Shown piece after piece: positions 6,763-11,368 of a DNA stretch of 11,368 bases. Each line of letters starts with the position of its first letter. The first letter of the stretch is position 1. The notes beneath the pieces were generated by a model. The model saw only the letters and a list, made by a program, of their open reading frames with translations, was not told the DNA's origin and made no database searches. The stretch lies in NCBI GenBank assembly GCA_017547975.1, contig JAFYNU010000498.1:1-11368 (forward strand), given 5' to 3'. This DNA comes from Clostridia bacterium. GTDB lineage: Bacteria; Bacillota; Clostridia; Oscillospirales; QAMX01. The position numbers were made by a program, and so were the translations under genes.

Positions 6763-7515
6763 TTATATCTCGATGAAATAACGGTTTTCGTCTGCCAAAT
6801 GGCGGAGGGTAACGCCAAAGACCTCCCGGAGCAGGGGGGAGGAAGCCAGGGCGGCAGGGGCGGCTTTGGCAACCACCCTTTTTCCGTCCATCAGAACGAT
6901 TTCATCCGAAAAGGCAAAGGCCAAGGGCAAATCGTGCATGACGGCAAGAACACCCTTTCCCTCCCGGGCAAGGGAACGCAAGCGGGTAAGCAACGCCAAC
7001 TGATGTCCCACGTCCAGGAAGGTAGTGGGCTCGTCCAGAAGGATGTAGTCGGTGTTCTGGGCCAGAGCCATGGCGATGTGGGCGGTTTGCCGCATTCCCC
7101 CGGATAGCTTGCTCAAAGATTCCTCTGCCAGATGGGGGATGCCCACTCGTTCCAGGGCTTGGCGGGCTAACTCCCGGTCGTGGTTGGAGTAGGTGTGGGG
7201 ATAACGGAGGTGCGGGAAGCGGCCGTGGAGCACCATCCGGAAAACCGTCATGTCGGGGATTTCCTTCCCTTGGGCCAGGTAGGCCAGCTTTTGGGCGATC
7301 CGGGAATGGGACATGGCCGAAAGAGGGATGCCGTCCACCCGAATTTCCCCGGAGGCGGCGGGGAGAATGCGCAGCATGGTTTTGAGCAGGGTGCTTTTTC
7401 CGCAACCGTTGACGCCGATGATGCCGGTCAATTTTCCCCTATCAAAGGTGACCGAAAGATCTTCCAGAATGATACGCTTGCCGTATCCGGCCGAAAGGTG
7501 ACTGCACTCAATCAT
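6763..7515 (-). CDS. FecE/FepC-type ABC transporter ATPase (iron/siderophore/cobalamin class)
   Basis: This 250-residue cytoplasmic nucleotide-binding subunit shows the full motif set: Walker A GVNGCGKST (34-42), Q-loop Gln82, signature LSGGMRQ (137-143), Walker B YILLDEP (157-163) and switch His194 (MHD). The ATPase drives import by the class of ABC transporters for ferric siderophores, heme, cobalamin and similar chelates; the actual substrate cannot be read from it. The ATG overlaps the end of the permease gene by eight bases, with GGAGG eight bases upstream inside the permease gene, so the two are translationally coupled. It is last in the operon, directly before the shared hairpin. The gene is GC-rich compared with the left part of the window. 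Confidence 0.93.
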   Translation of the reverse strand: MIECSHLSAGYGKRIILEDLSVTFDRGKLTGIIGVNGCGKSTLLKTMLRILPAASGEIRVDGIPLSAMSHSRIAQKLAYLAQGKEIPDMTVFRMVLHGRFPHLRYPHTYSNHDRELARQALERVGIPHLAEESLSKLSGGMRQTAHIAMALAQNTDYILLDEPTTFLDVGHQLALLTRLRSLAREGKGVLAVMHDLPLAFAFSDEIVLMDGKRVVAKAAPAALASSPLLREVFGVTLRHLADENRYFIEI

Positions 7516-8506
7516 GCTCGTGACCTCCTTTCCCGCGAATCAGGATCACAAGGAAGAATGGGGCGCCCAGGAAGGCCATGATGATGCCCACCGGTAATTC
7601 GTAGGGGGCGAAGATCACCCGCGCCAGGGTATCGCAAAGAGAGACAAAACTCCCGCCAAAGAGGGCGGAAAGCGGGAGCAGGTGGCAGGCGGCGGGGGAG
7701 GCGACCCTTCGCACGGCATGGGGAACCAGAAGGCCTACGAAGGACAGCAAGCCTGCAAGGCTTACCGCCGTTCCGGCCAAAAGGGCAGCAAGCAACAAAA
7801 AGATCACCCGCATGGCGGCGGTGTTCATGCCGAGTCCCCGGGCATTGTGCTCCCCAAGGGTCAGAACGTCCAGCGCGTTGGACAGGGTGAAAACCGCCAG
7901 CATGGAAATCAGGATGATAACGATAGCGGGCAGGAGCCGGAGATAGGTGATTCCGGAAAAATCCCCGATCTTGAAGTGGCTATTTGTAATGCTGAGTTCC
8001 GGGGAAAAGGTGATGATGGTGTCCGAAAGGGCCCCCAACAGGGCGTTGAGAGCGACGCCCATCAAAATTACCGTTCCCCGGGAAGCCCCCCAGGCTTTGG
8101 CTCCCCAACTTACCAGAAGGGCTGCCCCGAAGGCACCAAGAAAGGCAGAAAGCGAAAGAGGCCACCCTCCCAGAAGGCCCAAAGAGGAACACAGGGTGAC
8201 CGCAAGTCCGGCCCCTGCGTTTACCCCGATCAGGCTGGGGGAGGCGAGGCGGTTGGAGAGAACCCCCTGGATCACTGCCCCGGCAACCGACAGGGCGGCT
8301 CCGCAAAAGAGACTCCCAAGAACCCTGGGAAGACGGACATAAAGCAGGATCCGCAGCGTGGTTTGGTGGGAGGCACCCTCCGAAAAAAGATCCCGGAGGT
8401 CTAGCCGGGTGGAGCCAACCAATAAGCCCAATATGCCGGAGAAAAGCAGAAAAAGAGCGGCAAAAAGGTAGCAATATGCAATTTTACTCTTGAATAAGTG
8501 TTTCAT
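7508..8506 (-). CDS. FecCD-family ABC transporter permease
   Basis: This 332-residue, strongly hydrophobic protein of about the usual family length is expected to have about ten membrane helices. Family marks are RLPRVLGSL near residues 58-66, NRLASPSLIGVNAGAG, LGEHNARGLG (the ATPase-contact region), LSFVGLLVPHAVRR and a C-terminal ELPVGIIMAFLGAPFFLVIL. It forms the inner-membrane channel, presumably as a homodimer, for the lipoprotein and ATPase encoded either side. Its ATG lies 23 bases inside the lipoprotein gene. The nearest GGAGG is 15 bases upstream, which is far, so translation probably depends on coupling. The cytoplasmic tail ends GKGGHEHD. Confidence 0.92.
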   Translation of the reverse strand: MKHLFKSKIAYCYLFAALFLLFSGILGLLVGSTRLDLRDLFSEGASHQTTLRILLYVRLPRVLGSLFCGAALSVAGAVIQGVLSNRLASPSLIGVNAGAGLAVTLCSSLGLLGGWPLSLSAFLGAFGAALLVSWGAKAWGASRGTVILMGVALNALLGALSDTIITFSPELSITNSHFKIGDFSGITYLRLLPAIVIILISMLAVFTLSNALDVLTLGEHNARGLGMNTAAMRVIFLLLAALLAGTAVSLAGLLSFVGLLVPHAVRRVASPAACHLLPLSALFGGSFVSLCDTLARVIFAPYELPVGIIMAFLGAPFFLVILIRGKGGHEHD

Positions 8507-9434
8507 AAAGAATTTGATAAGCCTCCGCCCAACGGACGTTGGGTTTCATGTTGAAGAGGGTTTTGTCCATCAGGTGGAGCCGATTCTCACGAATGGCCGC
8601 CAGACCTTGCCAGGCGGGGTTTTCGGAAATCATCAGTTCCAGGGAGGCCATGGCTTTTTCGGTATCGCTGCCCATGGTCACCACAAAGACGTGATGGGGG
8701 TCTGCCCGAAGGATGGCCTCCAGACTCAGATTTTCCAGCAGGGTGGAGTCACTGTCGGCAATGTTGATACAACCCATGTCGGCGAGCATTTCCCCCAAAA
8801 TGGTGCCCCGGCTTCCCTTGGCCTTTACGGAAGAGGAGGAGGTTCGAAGCAGAAGGATTTTTCGCCGGGATTCGGGAAGGGCGGCATTTTGAAAGTCCTG
8901 CTTGATGGCTTCGATATTCGCCCGGAGGGCAAGGCCGTTGATTTCATAAAGATCGGACCGCCCGGTAAGGTCGGTGCAGGTTTTGAGCATGGCAAGGTAA
9001 TCCTCAAAATGATCCACGTCAAAATACACTACCGGGATTCCCATGGAGGTCAGGGCTTCTTCCAGCTCCACGTGGGATGCGGTGGAGGCGCTGGCCAGCA
9101 CCAACTCAGGATCGCTGGCAACCAAAAGCTCCAGGCTGGGGGAATGGGCGCCGCCGATATTGACGGTATCCTCCAGAGTCAGACCGAAATCCTCCCAGGC
9201 GTCCTCTGCCGCGGCGCAAAGGGAGCCGCCCGCAAGAAGCCACAGGTCTGCAAAGCTGCCGATCAGAGCGGCCACCCGTTGGGGACGTCCGGGCAGAGTT
9301 ACCGACCGGCCCAGGGCGTCGGTCAGGGTGATGCTCTCCGTCGAAGGAGCGGAGGGACCGTTGCAGGAGGAGAGTACGAAAAGAAGAGTAAGCAGGAGCA
9401 GCAAAACACGAAAGCGGGAAGGATGAAGGTGCAT
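8484..9434 (-). CDS. Lipoprotein substrate-binding protein of the FecCD-type ABC importer
   Basis: This 316-residue protein has a lipoprotein signal peptide: a basic start, a leucine-rich core and the lipobox LSSC with Cys24. It is followed by the class III (BtuF/FepB-like) binding fold: TDALGRSVTLPGRPQRVAAL, then GGAHSPSLELLVASDPELVL, a long linking helix around residues 150-195, and a second lobe ending in MKPNVRWAEAYQILYE. It should be anchored on the outer face of the membrane and deliver an iron-chelate, heme or corrinoid-like ligand. ATG 9434 was chosen over 9467 because AAAGAGG lies five bases upstream and the signal peptide then begins at residue 1. It is first in the operon. The short leader of about 50 bases leaves no room for a cobalamin riboswitch. 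Confidence 0.92.
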   Translation of the reverse strand: MHLHPSRFRVLLLLLTLLFVLSSCNGPSAPSTESITLTDALGRSVTLPGRPQRVAALIGSFADLWLLAGGSLCAAAEDAWEDFGLTLEDTVNIGGAHSPSLELLVASDPELVLASASTASHVELEEALTSMGIPVVYFDVDHFEDYLAMLKTCTDLTGRSDLYEINGLALRANIEAIKQDFQNAALPESRRKILLLRTSSSSVKAKGSRGTILGEMLADMGCINIADSDSTLLENLSLEAILRADPHHVFVVTMGSDTEKAMASLELMISENPAWQGLAAIRENRLHLMDKTLFNMKPNVRWAEAYQILYETLIQE

Positions 9435-9460
9435 AAAAACCTCTTTCGGAACCGCATATA

Positions 9461-9489
9461 TTGACACAATGCGGCAAAAGTGTTATCAT
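9461..9489 (+). promoter_or_regulatory. Promoter of the siroheme/4Fe-4S protein gene
   Basis: Consensus TTGACA (9461-9466), a 17-base spacer and TATCAT (9484-9489) with TG just before it (extended -10). The expected transcript start is near 9496. The -35 box also lies inside a short inverted repeat CCGCAT (9452-9457) / ATGCGG (9468-9473). Confidence 0.75.
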
Positions 9490-9502
9490 GTCATAATAAC
9501 AC
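9480..9502. promoter_or_regulatory. Near-palindrome holding both opposing -10 boxes (candidate operator)
   Basis: The 23-bp near-palindrome is centred on 9491, with arms GTGTTAT and ATAACAC and ten of eleven base pairs matching. The plus -10 (9484-9489) and the minus -10 (9493-9498) are placed symmetrically about the centre. Part of the symmetry comes from two facing extended -10 elements, so a protein-binding role is inferred, not shown. Confidence 0.55.
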
Positions 9503-9521
9503 ATTAGAAGATATCTGTCAA
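9493..9521 (-). promoter_or_regulatory. Promoter of the ABC importer operon
   Basis: On the minus strand, TTGACA (9521-9516), a 17-base spacer and TATTAT (9498-9493) with an extended TG. The transcript start is expected near 9486, so this transcript and the plus transcript overlap by about ten bases at their 5' ends and the two polymerase footprints exclude each other. Confidence 0.75.
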
Positions 9522-9540
9522 TTCGGAAGGAGTAGAAGAT

Positions 9541-10452
9541 ATGCTGACAAACGAACAAATTATGAGCGTAAAGGTCAGGGGCTTCCTGCGCAACCGAGGA
9601 ACCGATTGCTTTTCCGGCCGCGTGGTGTCTGTAGCGGGACAGTTTTCGCCTGCCCAGCTCCATGCCATTGCTGATTGTGCCGAACGGTTTGGTAACGGAA
9701 AGGTTATCTTCACTGCCCGCCTTTCTGCGGAGGTGGTGGGTATCCCCTTCGCTAAAATTCCCGAAGCCGAGGCTTTCATGGGGGAACGTGGACTCGGCTT
9801 CGGAGGCACCGGAGCCAAGGTGCGCCCGGTAACCGCCTGCAAGGGTACCACCTGCGTCTTCGGCAATATCGATACCCAGGCTCTGGCCAAAACCATTCAT
9901 GAAAAGTTTTACGTGGAGATGGGTACGGTCAAATTGCCCCACAAGTTCAAGATTGGGGTAGGCGGCTGTCCCAACAGCTGCATGAAACCCAGCCTCAACG
10001 ACGTGGGGGTGGAGGGGGCCAAGGCCTTCTCCTTCCAACGGGAACTGTGCCGGGGTTGCGGTAAATGTGCCGTCATGGAGGGGTGTCCCTCGAAAGCGGT
10101 TGCCATGGTGGACGGCAAGGCCCTGGTGAACCAGGAAAAATGCACCCATTGCGGCGTATGCGTCGGCAGGTGTCCCTTCGGTGCCGTGCCCAAGGAAGCC
10201 GAATCGGTGTGCCGCATTTTCGTGGGCGGAACCTGGGGGAAAATCCAGCGGATGGGAACTCTGCTTGGGTCGGTTTACACCGTGGAGGAGGTTCCCGGGG
10301 TGATCGAAAAGGTCATGCTCTGGTACAAAGAGAATGGCAATCCCAAGGAACGGCTGGGCGCCGCCATCGATCGGCTGGGTATCGAAAGGTTGGAAGCAGC
10401 TCTTGCCACCGACGATCTGCTGGCGCGAAAGGATGAAATCCTGGCACGGTAA
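9541..10452 (+). CDS. Siroheme sulfite/nitrite reductase-like protein with a two-[4Fe-4S] ferredoxin domain
   Basis: This 303-residue cytoplasmic protein first has a half-domain of the nitrite/sulfite reductase family, with the siroheme-[4Fe-4S] cysteines Cys100 and Cys105 (ACKGTTCVFG, a CX4C spacing) and Cys143 and Cys147 (GGCPNSC, CX3C). A bacterial ferredoxin insert follows: CRGCGKCAVMEGCP (170-183) and CTHCGVCVGRCP (201-212), enough for two [4Fe-4S] clusters. A C-terminal reductase-like part follows (GGTWGK, then a helical tail). It resembles AsrC-type and small clostridial siroheme reductases; the physiological reaction is unknown and no partner subunits are adjacent. AAGGAG lies eight bases before ATG 9541. 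It is transcribed divergently from an iron/chelate importer, which suggests a shared need for iron or tetrapyrrole. The stretch 10453-10490 has no clear terminator. Confidence 0.85.
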   Translation: MLTNEQIMSVKVRGFLRNRGTDCFSGRVVSVAGQFSPAQLHAIADCAERFGNGKVIFTARLSAEVVGIPFAKIPEAEAFMGERGLGFGGTGAKVRPVTACKGTTCVFGNIDTQALAKTIHEKFYVEMGTVKLPHKFKIGVGGCPNSCMKPSLNDVGVEGAKAFSFQRELCRGCGKCAVMEGCPSKAVAMVDGKALVNQEKCTHCGVCVGRCPFGAVPKEAESVCRIFVGGTWGKIQRMGTLLGSVYTVEEVPGVIEKVMLWYKENGNPKERLGAAIDRLGIERLEAALATDDLLARKDEILAR

Positions 10453-10494
10453 AAGAGTGCGGGAATGGGCATGAAACAGAAAGCTGTGATTGTA

Positions 10495-10503
10495 TGCTAA
10501 AAT
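10495..10503 (+). promoter_or_regulatory. Weak extended -10 promoter before the CBM9-like gene
   Basis: TGC-TAAAAT fits an extended -10 element, but no convincing -35 box lies 17 or 18 bases upstream. The gene may instead be read through from the siroheme protein gene, since no terminator lies between them. Confidence 0.3.
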
Positions 10504-10543
10504 TGAGAGGCATTCTAAAACAACAGGTTGAGAAGGAGATATG

Positions 10544-11140
10544 ATGAGGACTTATACAATTTTGCCTAAAACAGGAGAGTGGAAGGATATTCCTGCCGCG
10601 CCGATCGATACAAGATTGTGGACACCTGAGGTTAACATTTCGGCAACCGCGCAGGTTTGCTATGATGCGGATGCATTGTATCTGAGGCTTACCGCAAAGG
10701 AAAAAGATATACGCGCTGAGGAAAACGGCCCTCTCGGCATGCCCTGTCAGGACAGCTGCCTGGAATTTTTCTTTTCTCCTATGGAGGAAGACTCCCGGTA
10801 TTTCAATTTTGAGTTCAATCCTGCAAAATGCATGTTCCTCGGTTTGGGCTCTGACCGTTATGATTCTGTCCGGCTCCTGCCTGCAAATGCAGAGGAACTG
10901 TTTGCCCCGTGCCCTGTCCGCACCGAAACCGGTTGGGAAATCACCTATCGCATTCCGTATACCTTTATCCGGTTGTTTTTCAAAGAATTTGTCGTGACTC
11001 CCGGCAAAAAAATGCGTGCAAATTTCTACAAATGCGGTGACTTCACAGTTCGGGAGCACTATTTTGCATGGAACCCTGTAGACAATCCTACCCCGGATTT
11101 TCACCGGCCTGAATTTTTTGGGGAATTGATTTTTGGTTAA
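10544..11140 (+). CDS. Carbohydrate-binding family 9-like (CBM9/DOMON-type) protein, cytoplasmic
   Basis: This 198-residue protein is nearly all beta-strand. It shows the family pattern VCYDADALYLRLTAKE, DSCLEFFFSP, FNFEFNPAKCMFLGL, GWEITYRIPY, RANFYKCGD and a C-terminal PDFHRPEFFGELIF. These single-domain CBM9-like proteins are common in Firmicutes. In enzymes the fold binds sugar ends, but here there is no catalytic domain, signal peptide or membrane anchor, so the ligand and role are unknown. Two ATGs stand in tandem: the one at 10541 is only two bases after AAGGAG, while the one at 10544 has the normal five, so I chose the second. No obvious terminator follows; 11141-11216 shows nothing else I can identify. 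Confidence 0.8.
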   Translation: MRTYTILPKTGEWKDIPAAPIDTRLWTPEVNISATAQVCYDADALYLRLTAKEKDIRAEENGPLGMPCQDSCLEFFFSPMEEDSRYFNFEFNPAKCMFLGLGSDRYDSVRLLPANAEELFAPCPVRTETGWEITYRIPYTFIRLFFKEFVVTPGKKMRANFYKCGDFTVREHYFAWNPVDNPTPDFHRPEFFGELIFG

Positions 11141-11216
11141 TCTGAGAAGGTAATCGAAGTAAAAAACGAATCATAAAGCCCCTGGATCTTATCGAATTGC
11201 AAGAAGACAAAAAGGG

Positions 11217-11252
11217 ACACATATCCCCCTTGACAGTAGGGGGGATATGTGT
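11217..11252. repeat. Inverted repeat enclosing the -35 box of the ArsR/SdpR-type gene
   Basis: Perfect 13-bp arms ACACATATCCCCC (11217-11229) and GGGGGATATGTGT (11240-11252) are separated by ten bases that hold the -35 hexamer TTGACA. The right arm fills most of the promoter spacer. This is a natural operator position, or a hairpin upstream of the transcript start. Confidence 0.75.
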
Positions 11253-11258
11253 TATATT
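11230..11258 (+). promoter_or_regulatory. Promoter of the ArsR/SdpR-type repressor gene
   Basis: TTGACA (11230-11235), a 17-base spacer and TATATT (11253-11258) with TGT before it. The expected transcript start is near 11265, inside the second inverted repeat. Confidence 0.78.
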
Positions 11259-11261
11259 AAG

Positions 11262-11286
11262 TTTAACATTTAGGTTAAATGTTAAA
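11262..11286. repeat. Inverted repeat at the transcript start of the ArsR/SdpR-type gene (candidate operator)
   Basis: Perfect 11-bp arms TTTAACATTTA (11262-11272) and TAAATGTTAAA (11276-11286) flank GGT. The repeat spans the expected +1 and ends next to the ribosome binding site. AT-rich palindromes of this size are typical ArsR-family operators, which fits autorepression by the gene that follows. Confidence 0.7.
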
Positions 11287-11297
11287 GGAGAAAGGCT

Positions 11298-11368
11298 ATG
11301 AGTCTGCAAGCTACACTCAGGGCCCTGGCGGATCCCATCCGACGGGAGATTTTGAATCTCCTGAAGCG
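11298..11368 (+). CDS. ArsR-family repressor, SdpR-like (5' end only)
   Basis: Only the first 23 codons are in the window: MSLQATLRALADPIRREILN then LLK. This is the start of the winged-helix domain of ArsR proteins, closest in my memory to the SdpR autorepressor group (ALSDPTRREIL pattern). AAAGGAG lies seven bases before ATG 11298. The DNA-recognition helix, any metal site and any partner gene (for SdpR, a membrane protein such as SdpI) lie beyond the window. Regulation is probably by its own product through the two inverted repeats upstream. Confidence 0.8.
   Translation, partial: MSLQATLRALADPIRREILNLLK

Noticed and set aside
7682..8404. Plus-strand open frame (240 codons) opposite the permease gene
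   Set aside because: The low-complexity Gly/Gln/Lys-rich translation is typical of the antisense of a GC-rich membrane protein gene; the permease frame is certain.
8490..9464. Long plus-strand open frame (324 codons) opposite the lipoprotein gene
   Set aside because: It is a shadow of the GC-rich lipoprotein gene: no family motifs, glycine- and glutamine-rich translation, and the minus frame has a clear lipobox, fold motifs and ribosome binding site.
9435..9486. Cobalamin riboswitch before the importer operon
   Set aside because: The leader of about 50 bases is far too short, and no B12-box-like sequence is present.
9106..10149. Minus-strand open frame (347 codons) crossing the divergent promoter region
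   Set aside because: It runs through two promoters and antisense to the siroheme protein, and shows no domain.
4450..11255. GTGTTAT shared by the promoters at 4450, 9480 and 11249 as a common regulator site
   Set aside because: In each case it is TG-N-TAT, the start of an extended -10 element, so the shared half-site is explained by RNA polymerase recognition and does not show a shared regulator.
1..11368. CRISPR arrays, insertion sequences, transposases or integrases
   Set aside because: No regularly spaced repeats and no transposase or recombinase motifs were found in any frame.

Overview
The window looks like part of a chromosome of an anaerobic Firmicute, most likely a gut Clostridia/Oscillospiraceae-type bacterium. 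I infer this from the strong AGGAGG-type ribosome binding sites, vegetative TTGACA-17-TATAAT promoters (several with TG-extended -10 boxes), and the protein families: a siroheme/ferredoxin-type anaerobic reductase, a URO-D/MtaA-like protein, a cytoplasmic CBM9-like protein and an SdpR-type repressor. No taxonomic marker is present. Base composition is mosaic: positions 1-4500 are AT-rich, about 4780-6680 are intermediate, about 6760-10450 are clearly GC-rich, and the end is intermediate again.

Left part (1-4483, minus strand): a tight operon read right to left. It encodes an XRE repressor fused to a DUF3990 (ADP-ribosyltransferase-like) domain, an unrecognised 135-residue acidic protein, and a TOTE-type primase-helicase-phospholipase-D protein. 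Both gene junctions are the same TAA-T-ATG arrangement. The promoter has a perfect palindrome over its -10 box, as expected for autoregulation. The first 136 codons of the primase-helicase carry two stop codons and a one-base deletion, while the following 814 codons are open. So this looks like a biological-conflict module that is decaying, or that now expresses only its catalytic core. A shorter frameshifted remnant may follow at 53-307.

Boundary (about 4544-4624): a tRNA/tmRNA-3'-end-like stretch and a terminator separate the conflict module from the next genes. This is a possible attachment-site scar.

Middle part: a URO-D family (MtaA-like) protein with its own promoter and terminator, then a GNAT acetyltransferase with its own promoter. 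A strong bidirectional terminator lies between the acetyltransferase and the converging ABC operon.

Right part: a three-gene metal/siderophore-type ABC importer (lipoprotein, FecCD permease, ATPase; minus strand, overlapping genes) lies opposite a siroheme-reductase-like two-[4Fe-4S] protein (plus strand). Their two promoters face each other over one 23-bp near-palindrome that contains both -10 boxes symmetrically, so the two transcripts should be mutually exclusive or co-controlled. A cytoplasmic CBM9-like protein follows. The window ends in the first 23 codons of an ArsR/SdpR-family repressor preceded by two inverted repeats, one enclosing the -35 box and one at the expected transcription start.
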